From assembly GCA_001730085.1 (NCBI GenBank), contig MDLB01000076.1:1-18457 (forward strand): a DNA stretch of 18,457 nt, in the 5' to 3' direction. Below the pieces are notes generated by a model. It saw only the letters and a program-made list of their open reading frames with translations, was not told where the DNA came from and ran no database searches. The translations under genes and the position numbers were made by a program. The DNA is from PVC group bacterium (ex Bugula neritina AB1). Lineage in GTDB: Bacteria; GCA-001730085. Below, piece after piece: positions 1 through 7,975 of this stretch; within the stretch, counting starts at the first letter, position 1; each line of letters opens with the position of its first letter.

Positions 1-526
1 TTTCATCTTTAGAATAAGAGATTTTAATGTTTTTAGAATTTTCAGAAGAATCTAACTCTTTACGGTCTTCGGGTATTGTTTCTATGGTCTTTCTTGGATG
101 ACAAGCTGATTGAATAAGAGTTGCGTCGACAATAGAGCCTGTTTTTATCTTAAGTTGTTTTTCTTGAAGTTGAAGATTTATCATTTCGAGTAAAGCTTCC
201 AGAAGATTATTGGAAATGAGTCTGTTGCGAAAGCGACATAATGTCGTTTCATCAGGAGCTTCATCAAGTCCTACAAAGGCTATAAAATCTAAGTTTAAGG
301 ACAACCTCTTCTCTAGTTCTGGATCGCTTAAACTATACCACTGCCCTAAAAGAGTAGCTTTAAACATACATACTGGATCAAAAGGGATCTGCCCTCTAGC
401 TTGACTTGGAAAAGCGTTTTTTTAAAATTCTTCTATTTCTTTCCACTCTATTATTTCTAAAATTTTATGGAGCGTTGGATTTCTTTTTGCAAAACGTTCA
501 TATGCTTCATAGCTTACAAAACTCAT
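1..526 (-). pseudogene. IS5/IS1182-type transposase, N-terminal part, in-frame stop, cut by window edge
   Basis: Reading the minus strand from an ATG at 526-524 gives MSFVSYEAYERFAKRNPTLH and on to residue 34, then an in-frame TAA (424-422). The same frame continues uninterrupted to the window edge with clear transposase sequence: an FPSQARGQIPFDPVCMFKA stretch, then LLGQWYSLSDPELEKRL, then a DETTLCRFRNRL stretch and a TGSIVDATLI segment. This order (N-terminal DUF772-like domain, then the start of the DDE domain around VDATLI) is that of IS5/IS1182 (DDE) transposases. A good ribosome binding site (GAGGGG) precedes the ATG. Since the frame is the same before and after the stop, this is a nonsense codon and not a frameshift, although it abuts an A-run. 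The C-terminal catalytic part lies outside the window. Most likely a dead copy; suppression or a downstream start cannot be excluded. No terminal inverted repeat could be identified. Confidence 0.82.
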
Positions 527-540
527 TTGTATTTTTTCCC

Positions 541-863
541 CTCTATATCTATTTATTTTTTTGATCATAATCTTAGCCACTTTATCTTTGAATTATATTT
601 ATTTTTAGATTATTTAAGGCAATTCTTTATTCTATATTACACTTAAATTGTAACTATATATGTATCTATTTTGTGTTTTTTTTCTCTTTATAGTCTTAAC
701 TTTTATACTTTTTTTATTTTAGTGCAGAGGTTTCTCTCATGTTATATAAGCAAGCTTTAAAAAAATTCTATTTATAATATTTTTGATTTTTTTAGAGAAG
801 AAAATGACAATAAGCTAATAAGCTCAAATCTTGAAGTCCCCTAGGATAGTAATCACGACTAGC
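541..863. other. AT-rich intergenic stretch, no gene seen
   Basis: This stretch lies between the transposase 5' end and the hairpin downstream of the PilZ-like gene. It is very rich in A and T with long T-runs. Short open frames on either strand lack a ribosome binding site and resemble no protein I know. The inverted repeat that should bound the transposase element is expected here but I could not define it. Confidence 0.5.
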
Positions 864-900
864 AAAGGCCTAAGTCTAAATCACTCTAACTTAGACCTTT
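864..900 (-). terminator. Hairpin downstream of the PilZ-like gene
   Basis: Arms 864-875 and 889-900 pair over 12 bp with a 13-nt loop. In minus-strand RNA one pair is a G-U wobble; in plus-strand RNA the same position is an A-C mismatch, so the structure fits minus-strand transcription better. It begins 33 nt after the stop of the 933-1595 gene. The following U-tract is poor (only three Ts are part of the stem end), so it may be a weak terminator or a 3' stabilising hairpin. Confidence 0.45.
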
Positions 901-932
901 ACAATCAAACAAACCATCTAATACTACTATTT

Positions 933-1595
933 TCAGTGCCTAGAAACGATGAATTTTTCTATATTTTTCAAATCATTTTTCGAAGCATCCACGAATCTTA
1001 TCCCATAATTATTGGAACAATCATTTGCGCTCCAGTCATTTTTAAAAGAAGAAACTATCACACATTTTGATTTTATACTTATATCATAATCCAAACTTAA
1101 TAAGATATAAATATAGTCTCCAATCTCTAGATTTTCATCAACCTGAACAGTTGCTCCCATCAAAGAAATATTTCTTAAAAACCCTTCATTCAAATAAGCC
1201 ATATCATTAAACAAACTATTTTTTATATTTTCTTTTGAATATAAAAAATTTTTCTGCACCTGAAGTATTTTTTGTGATTCCTTTTCTACCTTCCAACCCA
1301 TTTCATTAGATTTGAAAAAAACATTCATATTTTCATTTTTTTTCACGATACGATCGCAAAAAACATGAAAACCAAAAATCCCATTTTTGCCATAAAATAG
1401 TGATGACATAGTTTTGCCGAGGGGGATCTTTTTCATCATAGAAGCATCCCCTTTACCAATCAGATAACCTTTTTCATGAAATTTTTCTAAACTAAGATTT
1501 AATTCGATTAAAACCTCTTTAAAATAAAAGGACACAACGACATTGTCGAATTCTTTTAGATTTTTCTCTATATTTTTAAATTTAATAAGTTCCAT
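933..1595 (-). CDS. YcgR/PilZ-like protein with degenerate c-di-GMP motif
   Basis: A 220-residue soluble protein. The C-terminal part (about 110-218) looks like a PilZ domain: NISLMG at 142-147 fits the (D/N)xSxxG motif, followed by alternating beta-strand patterns and YGIRFVD at 197-203, a common PilZ ending. The N-terminal part (about 15-95) resembles the beta-rich domain that precedes PilZ in YcgR-type flagellar brake proteins. The RxxxR motif that grips c-di-GMP should sit just before the domain, but residues 112-120 read QVQKNFLYS, without the arginines. By family, PilZ proteins transmit c-di-GMP levels to flagella, pili or polysaccharide synthesis; here binding is doubtful. The start is supported by GGAG 8 nt upstream. 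The gene stands alone with its own promoter and is probably monocistronic. Confidence 0.75.
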   Translation of the reverse strand: MELIKFKNIEKNLKEFDNVVVSFYFKEVLIELNLSLEKFHEKGYLIGKGDASMMKKIPLGKTMSSLFYGKNGIFGFHVFCDRIVKKNENMNVFFKSNEMGWKVEKESQKILQVQKNFLYSKENIKNSLFNDMAYLNEGFLRNISLMGATVQVDENLEIGDYIYILLSLDYDISIKSKCVIVSSFKNDWSANDCSNNYGIRFVDASKNDLKNIEKFIVSRH

Positions 1596-1628
1596 TTTAA
1601 AATCTCCAAAATAAATATTAACATTAAG

Positions 1629-1658
1629 TATATATCATATTTAAAATGTATATATCAA
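1629..1658 (-). promoter_or_regulatory. Putative promoter of the PilZ-like gene with paired direct repeat
   Basis: On the minus strand a TTGATA -35 (1658-1653) is followed after 18 nt by an extended -10, TG-A-TATATA (1637-1629), about 30 nt from the start codon at 1595. The plus strand shows the decamer GTATATATCA twice (1628-1637 and 1648-1657), 20 bp apart, which covers both promoter elements. In such AT-rich DNA chance matches are common. Confidence 0.42.
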
Positions 1659-1759
1659 TAATTAAATATAAAATAAAAAGATTTTAAAGATATGATAAAT
1701 TTTATAAGGAGATTCACTTTTAAGAAAATTAAGAAAAGTTACTACTCTATGCAGCTATC

Positions 1760-1782
1760 AGCTTTTTATAAGATAAAAAGCT
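1760..1782. repeat. Perfect 10-bp inverted repeat with 3-nt loop
   Basis: The arms AGCTTTTTAT (1760-1769) and ATAAAAAGCT (1773-1782) are perfect complements around an AAG loop. The repeat lies 78-100 nt beyond the stop of the aldo/keto reductase gene, where the end of the long minus-strand transcript would be expected. It is AT-rich and lacks a GC stem plus U-tract, so it is at best a weak terminator. Confidence 0.4.
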
Positions 1783-1859
1783 CTTTTCAAAGGATCCTCA
1801 AGAAATTTTTGGAAAGTGGTTTTAAATATTCGTACATGCAAAAATCTGGGTAGTCAGGT

Positions 1860-2744
1860 CTATTGAAGAAACGGCCCCATGCATTCTTTGATGTTATTCA
1901 AAGATGTGCTACCAACGATAAGCGAAGAAACCCCTTCCAAGTCAAAAACCCATTTTAGAGAAGCTTGGGCAAAACTTAGCGAATCATTTTCGGCTTCTTT
2001 TTCCCAAGCGTGGATATTTTTTTCATAGCCTTCTGGTGCGTTTTTTATCGCCCAGTTTATCGCCGCTTCATTTTTCGCCTTAAGATTTTCAACTTTTCTA
2101 TTAGTTAACAAACCTCTCTCCAACGGAGAATATGCCTGTATAGCTATATTTCTCTCCATACAAAAGTTTCTGATCTCTGGCGTAACTTCTTGACGTAGAC
2201 GGCTTAGTCTTCCCTGCAAACAAAAAATTTCTGCATAATTTGTCGCTTCTTTAAGCTGATCCAAGGAAAAGTTTGAAACCCCCAAATAGTTGATATAACC
2301 TCTTTCTTTTAAAGATTGTAAAGCTTCCAAGCTTTCTTTAAGAGGTACTTCAGGGTCAGGCCAGTGCAACAAATATATATCAATAAAGTCTGTCTTCAAT
2401 CTTTTTAAAGATCTCTCGCAGTCCTGAAAAATAAAATCCCTTTGCGCACATTTGTGAACATCCGATAAGCTCTTTTTTCCCCATTTCAATCCACATTTTG
2501 TGGAAATAACAACGTCTTGGCGACGAGAAGAAATTACTTCTCCCAAAATCTCTTCCGACAGTCCAAAACCATAAAGAGGTGCTGTATCTATAAAGTTTAT
2601 GCCTAAGTCCAAAATATCATTTAACAACTTTTGGGCTTTTTCACGATCAAAATCTTTAAAAAAGGGAAATCCCCCAAGTTGCCAAGTCCCGAAGCATAGC
2701 GGTGAAACTTCAAGACCTGTTTTTTCAAAGACATACTTTTTCAC
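1860..2744 (-). CDS. Aldo/keto reductase family oxidoreductase
   Basis: A 294-residue protein of the aldo/keto reductase superfamily, NAD(P)H-dependent TIM-barrel enzymes that reduce aldehydes or ketones. The usual tetrad is visible: D53 and Y58 in FIDTAPLYG, K83 in ISTKCG and H127 in LLHWPDP. The N-terminal SPLCFGTWQLGG and the later YLGVSNFS and AYSPLERGLL segments are typical of the YajO/Tas-like branch. The start is GTG at 2744, overlapping the yggT stop by 4 nt (GTGA), with AGG about 8 nt upstream. It is the last gene of the collinear cluster. The family is broad, so the substrate cannot be told from sequence; neighbours give no clear hint. Confidence 0.88.
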   Translation of the reverse strand: MKKYVFEKTGLEVSPLCFGTWQLGGFPFFKDFDREKAQKLLNDILDLGINFIDTAPLYGFGLSEEILGEVISSRRQDVVISTKCGLKWGKKSLSDVHKCAQRDFIFQDCERSLKRLKTDFIDIYLLHWPDPEVPLKESLEALQSLKERGYINYLGVSNFSLDQLKEATNYAEIFCLQGRLSRLRQEVTPEIRNFCMERNIAIQAYSPLERGLLTNRKVENLKAKNEAAINWAIKNAPEGYEKNIHAWEKEAENDSLSFAQASLKWVFDLEGVSSLIVGSTSLNNIKECMGPFLQ

Positions 2745-3046
2745 GAAAGCATGCCTTGCGCTATTCTAACTAAAACATTCACAAGAAAAACATCCAAAAA
2801 AGCGATCGCTAAAAAAACGATAATCGCCGATAAATCCACAGGCCCTATCTGCAAAGGAACAAGGCGTCGAACCTTTGCCAAAATAGGATCTGTTAATTTA
2901 TAAACAAAGGCAATAACTTCGTGCTGATAAGGTCCAATGTTTAGCCAAGATAAAACGATCCTTATAATAAGCACAATATAAAAAAAATTCAAAACCATAC
3001 CAACCACTTTGGATAAAGCCAAAACAAAATATCCAAAAATAAACAT
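2741..3046 (-). CDS. YggT family membrane protein
   Basis: A small integral membrane protein of 101 residues. Two hydrophobic segments (about 5-32 and 70-96) flank a conserved central part containing RIVLSWL and LTDPILAKVRRLVP, which is the hallmark of the YggT family (DUF165-unrelated, PF02325-like). The family has been tied to osmotic tolerance and, in cyanobacteria and chloroplasts (CCB3/YlmG relatives), to membrane biogenesis; its molecular role is unsettled. The start codon overlaps the proC stop by one base (TAATG) with GGAGG just upstream, so translation is probably coupled. The yggS-proC-yggT order is widely conserved in bacteria, supporting the assignment. Confidence 0.9.
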   Translation of the reverse strand: MFIFGYFVLALSKVVGMVLNFFYIVLIIRIVLSWLNIGPYQHEVIAFVYKLTDPILAKVRRLVPLQIGPVDLSAIIVFLAIAFLDVFLVNVLVRIAQGMLS

Positions 3047-3852
3047 TACGCATTTCCTCCAAGTTCTTTTGAGCGATTTTTGGCTGCTTCGATCATTTGA
3101 TCAACCATATCGGCAAAGTTTTTTTTCTCTAATATGGAAAGTCCAGCAACAGTCGTTCCTCCTGGAGAACTGACCTTCCTAACCAAATCAGACATTGTTT
3201 CATCTGTATGATCAATCACGTTTGCAGACCCTAAAAAAGTTTGTTTCACAAGAGTAGCAGATTCGTTTTCGGTCAAACCATGTTCTACTCCAGCACGAAT
3301 CATCGCCTCTGCAAAACGAAAAACATAGGCAGGCCCACTGCCCGAAACAGCGGTCACAACATCCATTTTGGACTCATCCATCCATAAGGCTTTACCTACA
3401 GATCGAAAGATATTTTCAACAGTTTCAGCCATTCGAGGATCAACCTTTTTTCCTTTCGATAAAACATTCATGCCCGTACCTATCAAGGAACAAAGGTTCG
3501 GCATAACACGGATAATTTGACTTTCGAGACCTATTTTTTTTAAGTGATCTATTGTGATACCAGCCATAATCGAAACGTAACATATTTCTTGATGAAATTT
3601 TTTTTGCAACGAAGGCAAAATATCATCAAAAATATTCGGCTTCACAGCCAGAACCAAAATATTCGCTTTCTCCAAAAGAGTTTTTTCATCTACCGCTGTG
3701 ACTTTATACTTCTTTTTCATGATATCAATACGCTCAGGTGATATATCAGATATCAAAATATTTTCCGGTTCAAACATTTTGGAGTCTACTACACCTTTGA
3801 TCAAAGCCTCTGCCATAGCCCCTGCACCTAAAAACCCTACCGACATTGTCAT
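3046..3852 (-). CDS. proC: Pyrroline-5-carboxylate reductase
   Basis: The last enzyme of proline synthesis, reducing 1-pyrroline-5-carboxylate to proline with NAD(P)H in the cytoplasm. With the start chosen here the protein has 268 residues, the normal length. The Rossmann loop VGFLGAGAMAEAL is at the N-terminus; RVMPNLC, VSGSGPAY (about 169-176) and the family signature VSSPGGTTVAG (about 227-237) follow. I prefer the ATG at 3852 over the ATG at 3864: 3852 shares one base with the yggS stop (TAATG) and lies about 12 nt after AGGG, while for 3864 that AGGG would touch the start codon. An ATG at 3846 is also possible. The gene is coupled to yggS upstream and yggT downstream. Confidence 0.95.
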   Translation of the reverse strand: MTMSVGFLGAGAMAEALIKGVVDSKMFEPENILISDISPERIDIMKKKYKVTAVDEKTLLEKANILVLAVKPNIFDDILPSLQKKFHQEICYVSIMAGITIDHLKKIGLESQIIRVMPNLCSLIGTGMNVLSKGKKVDPRMAETVENIFRSVGKALWMDESKMDVVTAVSGSGPAYVFRFAEAMIRAGVEHGLTENESATLVKQTFLGSANVIDHTDETMSDLVRKVSSPGGTTVAGLSILEKKNFADMVDQMIEAAKNRSKELGGNA

Positions 3853-4520
3853 TATTTTAACCATCCCTTATATAAAACTCGTCCCAATCTCAAAAAGGTG
3901 GCACCTTCTTCCACCGCTATTTTATAATCTTGACTCATTCCCATAGAGCAATGCTTTAATCCTAAAGTATTAGCCAAGTTTCTAACTGTCTTAAATGAGT
4001 CTCTTATTTTCTCTTCCGAAACTCTTCTATCGGAAGCCTCGGAAATCAAGAAACCCATCGTCATTAATCCTTCAATATTTAACCCTTTGGCTTCTTTTAG
4101 TTCCTTATAAATATCTTTAATCTGATCTTTCGAAAAACCCTGTCTAGAAGAGTCTTTTGTTAGATTAACCTGCAAAAGAATAGACATCTTTTTGTTTTGC
4201 TTCAAAGCTTCTTCATTAATAGCATAAGCCAATTTTAGTCGATCAACAGAGTGAATCATAGAACATATCTGAACCACAGGCTTCACTTTATTCGTCTGTA
4301 ATGGACCAATAAAGTGCCATCGGAAACGGTTTTGCCAAAAAGCATATTTTTCTTTTAAGAGTTGAACCCTTTGTTCGGCAATATCCACAACAGAAGTCTG
4401 TTCCAAGAAACTCATCTCTGTCGGTGTTAAATATTTCGTCACAACAAGAAATTCACCCCGATAATCTGGGACTTCAAGAAGAGCTCTTTGTAAGTTATGT
4501 TCAAAACATTCTTTATCCAT
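3852..4520 (-). CDS. YggS family PLP homeostasis protein
   Basis: A 222-residue protein of the YggS/PROSC (PLPHP) family, a single-domain alanine-racemase-like barrel that binds pyridoxal 5'-phosphate and buffers its level without known catalysis. K29 in LVVTKYLTP is at the place of the PLP Schiff-base lysine. Other family marks are WHFIGPLQTNKVKPV, the central GLMTMGF and the C-terminal phosphate-binding stretch MGMSQDYKIAVEEGATFLRL. The ATG at 4520 follows the plsC stop by 6 nt, and the stop overlaps the proC start. Genetic linkage to proC and yggT is classical for this family. A small oddity is Pro in place of the more usual His in the FIGHLQ motif. Confidence 0.93.
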   Translation of the reverse strand: MDKECFEHNLQRALLEVPDYRGEFLVVTKYLTPTEMSFLEQTSVVDIAEQRVQLLKEKYAFWQNRFRWHFIGPLQTNKVKPVVQICSMIHSVDRLKLAYAINEEALKQNKKMSILLQVNLTKDSSRQGFSKDQIKDIYKELKEAKGLNIEGLMTMGFLISEASDRRVSEEKIRDSFKTVRNLANTLGLKHCSMGMSQDYKIAVEEGATFLRLGRVLYKGWLK

Positions 4521-4526
4521 TTGTGT

Positions 4527-5168
4527 TTAAGCTTCTTCTTTCGACGATTTTTCTTTTAATGACTTGATCTCTGTCATGACTTTATCGACAACCTTTTGGG
4601 CATTCTCGGATATTTTAACCCCTTCATCCACCAAGTCCTCAATATGTAGCGGAGCTCCAATTTTGATTTTAACAGGGTGCCTTTTGACCCATCGTTTATG
4701 CCTCGAGTAAGCCTCAAAGGTTCCTTCAATGTAAATCGGAACAATAGGCTTACCAGCCTTTATTGCGATAAAACCCAAAGATCTTTTAGGGGGCAAAAAG
4801 TCTCCAGAAAAAGTCCTTGTTCCTTCAAGAAAAATAAGTGTTGGTCTTTTTAAATTAACAATTTCAACGATATTTTTAATATCTCGAGGTGAAGAACTTT
4901 TCACACGGATAGGATAAGCATATAGAGTACGGATCAGTTTCGAAAAAAAGATATTTTTAAATAAAGTGTCTCGCGCCAAATAAGATATCCTCTTAGGGAA
5001 TAAAGATAAGCCAATAAGAGGAGGATCCAAAAAGCTCGCATGATTCGATGCAATGATACAACTTTCCATATCACGGATATTTTCTAAGCCACTAACACGT
5101 AAAGGACAAAATATTTTACAAAAAATATAAACAAAAAAACATGAAATTTTATAGATGATATTAGACAC
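4527..5168 (-). CDS. plsC: 1-acyl-sn-glycerol-3-phosphate acyltransferase
   Basis: A PlsC-type acyltransferase that adds the second acyl chain to lysophosphatidate, giving phosphatidic acid at the inner membrane. Counted from the GTG proposed here (213 residues), the HxxxxD motif is NHASFLDP (H43, D48) and the acyl-acceptor motif is EGTR at 115-118, followed by the PIVPIYIEG motif. A hydrophobic N-terminal stretch (about 3-22) would hold it at the membrane. The longest open frame starts at a TTG at 5249 deep inside cmk; the GTG at 5168 overlaps the cmk stop by 8 nt (GTGTCTAA) and has AGAGAG 7 nt upstream, so it is the better start. The cmk-plsC pair is common in bacteria. The acyl donor (acyl-ACP or acyl-CoA) cannot be told. 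Confidence 0.9.
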   Translation of the reverse strand: MSNIIYKISCFFVYIFCKIFCPLRVSGLENIRDMESCIIASNHASFLDPPLIGLSLFPKRISYLARDTLFKNIFFSKLIRTLYAYPIRVKSSSPRDIKNIVEIVNLKRPTLIFLEGTRTFSGDFLPPKRSLGFIAIKAGKPIVPIYIEGTFEAYSRHKRWVKRHPVKIKIGAPLHIEDLVDEGVKISENAQKVVDKVMTEIKSLKEKSSKEEA

Positions 5169-5850
5169 AAATACGCTCTCTATATTCTTCAGGAAAAAAC
5201 CGTGACATATTTTCCAGTACCTCAGGAATACTTTTTTCTGTACTATCAATCACAACAGCATCAAACGGTATCGTCAAAGGACTATCCATGCGATACGAAT
5301 CTTGTTTATCTCTTCCTACCATTTGGACTTTGATCTCTTCTTTAGAAAAATTTTCACCTTTTGCTTTAAGCTCTAACAATCTTCTATCTACACGTTGATC
5401 TATTGAAGCATCTAAATAAAACTTGTATCTAGCATCAGGAAAAACAACGGTTCCCATGTCTCTTCCTTCCATGACAACTTTTCCTTTACTGGCTCTCTGT
5501 TTTTGCCATTCAACCAATGTGCGACGAACCCCTGTGATCGCAGCCACTGCGGAAACATTTTCCGTCACATCAAAGCGGGTAAGATCTTTTGTTACATTTT
5601 TCCCTCTCCAATAGAAAAAATTTTCATCAAAAGTCATCTCCATCGATGCACACAAGTCTACAATTTTCTTTTCGTCATCAAAGCCTATGCCTTCTTCTAA
5701 AACAGCCAATGTCACAAGCCTATACATAGAACCTGTATTACAATAGGTCCAATCGATCTTTTGGGCTAATATTTTGGCTAATGTGCTTTTTCCAGATCCC
5801 GCAGGGCCATCAATAGTAACTATCTCTTTTTTTTCATATCTCTCAATCAT
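5161..5850 (-). CDS. cmk: Cytidylate kinase
   Basis: A 229-residue nucleoside monophosphate kinase that phosphorylates CMP and dCMP with ATP. The P-loop GPAGSGKS is at 15-22; YCNTGSMYRLVT, the EGRDMGTVVFPDA nucleotide-binding segment and RDKQDSYRMDSPL are all characteristic of the bacterial CMK family. The ATG at 5850 lies 3 nt after the aroA stop, and the gene end overlaps the plsC start. The aroA-cmk neighbourhood is widespread, which agrees with the call. Nothing is missing or odd. Confidence 0.95.
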   Translation of the reverse strand: MIERYEKKEIVTIDGPAGSGKSTLAKILAQKIDWTYCNTGSMYRLVTLAVLEEGIGFDDEKKIVDLCASMEMTFDENFFYWRGKNVTKDLTRFDVTENVSAVAAITGVRRTLVEWQKQRASKGKVVMEGRDMGTVVFPDARYKFYLDASIDQRVDRRLLELKAKGENFSKEEIKVQMVGRDKQDSYRMDSPLTIPFDAVVIDSTEKSIPEVLENMSRFFPEEYRERICV

Positions 5851-5853
5851 TTC

Positions 5854-7146
5854 TTAAGCTCTTTCTTGGATTTGATTATAAATATCAAAAAAACTTGGAA
5901 AAGATGTTTTAATACAAGCAATATCATCGATTTGAACCCCCTCACTAGAAGTCAATGCAGCCACCGCAGAAGACATCGCGATCCTATGATCCATAAATGT
6001 TTTAACCTGCCCTCCTCTCAAAGGCTTCCCTCCTGTGATACACATCCCATCTTCATATTCTTCAACTTGCCCTCCAATCCCTTGGAGCATCTGCACAATA
6101 CTTTTGATCCGATCAGACTCTTTAACCCTTAGTTCACGAGCATCACGGATATGACTAGTCCCTTTGGCATGAGACAAAGCAACAGCCAATATCGGGATCT
6201 CATCTATCAAATTAGCTATCACAGAGCCTTGTATATCTATAGGCTTCAATTCCGAATATTCAACCGTTAAATCTGCAACAGGTTCGAAAGCTCCTTCTTT
6301 CTCCGTGATTTTTATATTAGCCCCCATCTTTAATAAAACATCAACAATACCTCTTCGGGTTTTATTGATACCTATATTTTTAAGTGTAAGAGAAGAGTTA
6401 GGTGTTAACAACGCCGCCACAATAAAAAAAGCTGCACTCGAAATATCCCCAGGGATATCAAGTTTTTGCCCCGATATTTCTCTTAAATTTTGTTTTTGAG
6501 ATGAAAAAATAACACCCTGCTCTGAAGATAAAATATCTATACCAAACTTTTTAAACATCTTTTCGGTGTGATCACGTGAAGGATGTGGTTCATGGATATG
6601 TGTTTGACCTTTCGAATACAAACTTGCCAATAAAAGACATGATTTAACCTGTGCACTAGCCACAGGCATTTTATAATCGATTCCTTTTAACTCGGAAGGT
6701 TGAAAAATCAAAGGGGCTAAACCTCCTTGGCTTTCTATTTTAGCTCCCATACTTTGCAAAGGATCAATAACTCTCTTCATCGGCCGTTGAGCTATAGACT
6801 CGTCGCCTTCAATAGAGCTAGAGAAAGGTTGTGCCGCCAAAACCCCCGAAAGCAACCTTATAGCTGTTCCTGAATTACCAACATACAAACGCTCTTTGGG
6901 TTTTGTTAATCCCAATAAACCCTTCCCATGAATCATAAGAGTGCCTTTATCATCAAGGTGGGACTCAATACCCATTTGTGAAAAACATTCTCTAGTATGT
7001 AAACAGTCTTCACTCTGCAAAAAACCGCTTAATTCCGTTGTTCCGTTAGCTAAGGAGCCTAGGATCACTCCTCGGTGAGAAATAGATTTATCCCCAGGGA
7101 TAGAAAAAGATCCACGAAGAGGGCTTTCAGCTGGTAATATTTTCAT
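5854..7146 (-). CDS. aroA: 3-phosphoshikimate 1-carboxyvinyltransferase (EPSP synthase)
   Basis: The sixth shikimate-pathway enzyme, which joins phosphoenolpyruvate to shikimate 3-phosphate; its product leads to chorismate, the substrate of PheA and TyrA chemistry encoded just upstream. With the ATG at 7146 the protein has 430 residues. Signature positions are the N-terminal PGDKSISHR (K20, S21, R25), GNSGTAIRLLSG, GDISSAAFF and RVKESDRI, all part of the two-domain inside-out barrel of this family. The start at 7146 overlaps the tyrA stop as ATGA; the longer frame would start at a TTG at 7185 inside tyrA and adds residues not seen in the family. The gene is probably translationally coupled to tyrA. 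Confidence 0.95.
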   Translation of the reverse strand: MKILPAESPLRGSFSIPGDKSISHRGVILGSLANGTTELSGFLQSEDCLHTRECFSQMGIESHLDDKGTLMIHGKGLLGLTKPKERLYVGNSGTAIRLLSGVLAAQPFSSSIEGDESIAQRPMKRVIDPLQSMGAKIESQGGLAPLIFQPSELKGIDYKMPVASAQVKSCLLLASLYSKGQTHIHEPHPSRDHTEKMFKKFGIDILSSEQGVIFSSQKQNLREISGQKLDIPGDISSAAFFIVAALLTPNSSLTLKNIGINKTRRGIVDVLLKMGANIKITEKEGAFEPVADLTVEYSELKPIDIQGSVIANLIDEIPILAVALSHAKGTSHIRDARELRVKESDRIKSIVQMLQGIGGQVEEYEDGMCITGGKPLRGGQVKTFMDHRIAMSSAVAALTSSEGVQIDDIACIKTSFPSFFDIYNQIQERA

Positions 7147-7973
7147 AAGCCAAGGTCTCTTTTCATTTTCGCTTTTTCTAACCAACCCTCTAGCGCATCC
7201 ATTTTATCTTCCTCCAACATAGATTTAAAGTTATCCATTTCTTTCTCAAATTTCAAAATAGCTGCTAAAAGGGCCTCTCTATTCTGACTAAAAATATCTC
7301 TCCACATTTTGACTTCTCCAGAAGCAACACGTGTTGTATCCCAGTACCCCTTCGAAACAAATTTTTCTTCTTTGGCAGATAAGCTTTGCACTAGACTTGC
7401 GGCAATAAAGTGTGGCAAATGACTTGTATGAGCAATAATATTATCATGTTCTCTGGGGTTCAAAAAATGAACTTTTGTCCCTAAATCTATCCAAAAATCT
7501 TTCACTAGCTTTAAAGCATCTTTATCCTTTTTTTCAGAAGGAGTTATAAGGCAATCGGCACCTTCAAAAAGACCTGTTTTAGCATTTTTCAAGCCTGATT
7601 TTTCTGAGCCAGCCAAAGGGTGTGCACCAACAAATCGAGATAAATATTGATCACCACAAGAAACAATTATTTGCTTTGTGCTCCCAACATCTGTCACGAT
7701 TGTTTTAGAAGAAAGAACTTTTGATAAAGAGACAATATCTTTCAAGATTTGAGAAACAGGGGTGCATAAAATGACCAAGTCACAGTCTCTCAAAGTCTCA
7801 TCTATTTTTACAATCCCACGATCAATTGTTTTGGCCTCCAAAGCCATGTCCAATGTTTTTTGAGAACGTGTGACAGCTGTTATCTTTCTAACCAAATCTT
7901 TTTTTTTCAAAGCTTGCGCTAAAGAACCTCCAAGAATCCCTAAACCAACGATAGCAACATGCTGGATCAACAT
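7143..7973 (-). CDS. tyrA: Prephenate/arogenate dehydrogenase
   Basis: A 276-residue monofunctional dehydrogenase of the TyrA family: NAD(P)-dependent oxidative decarboxylation of prephenate (or arogenate) on the way to tyrosine. The N-terminal Rossmann motif is VAIVGLGILGGSL (G10, G12, G15). VTDVGSTK, the HPLAGSEKSG loop and HTSHLPHFIAASL are family hallmarks and include substrate-binding histidines. No fused chorismate mutase or C-terminal ACT domain is seen, so feedback by tyrosine through an ACT domain is unlikely. The ATG at 7973 lies 2 nt after the pheA stop; the stop overlaps aroA. Whether prephenate or arogenate is used cannot be decided from this sequence alone. Confidence 0.93.
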   Translation of the reverse strand: MLIQHVAIVGLGILGGSLAQALKKKDLVRKITAVTRSQKTLDMALEAKTIDRGIVKIDETLRDCDLVILCTPVSQILKDIVSLSKVLSSKTIVTDVGSTKQIIVSCGDQYLSRFVGAHPLAGSEKSGLKNAKTGLFEGADCLITPSEKKDKDALKLVKDFWIDLGTKVHFLNPREHDNIIAHTSHLPHFIAASLVQSLSAKEEKFVSKGYWDTTRVASGEVKMWRDIFSQNREALLAAILKFEKEMDNFKSMLEEDKMDALEGWLEKAKMKRDLGL

Positions 7974-7975
7974 AT

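Noticed and set aside
831-1070. 79-codon open frame on the plus strand
   Set aside because: It overlaps the PilZ-like gene antisense, crosses the hairpin at 864-900, has no good ribosome binding site and no recognisable protein pattern.
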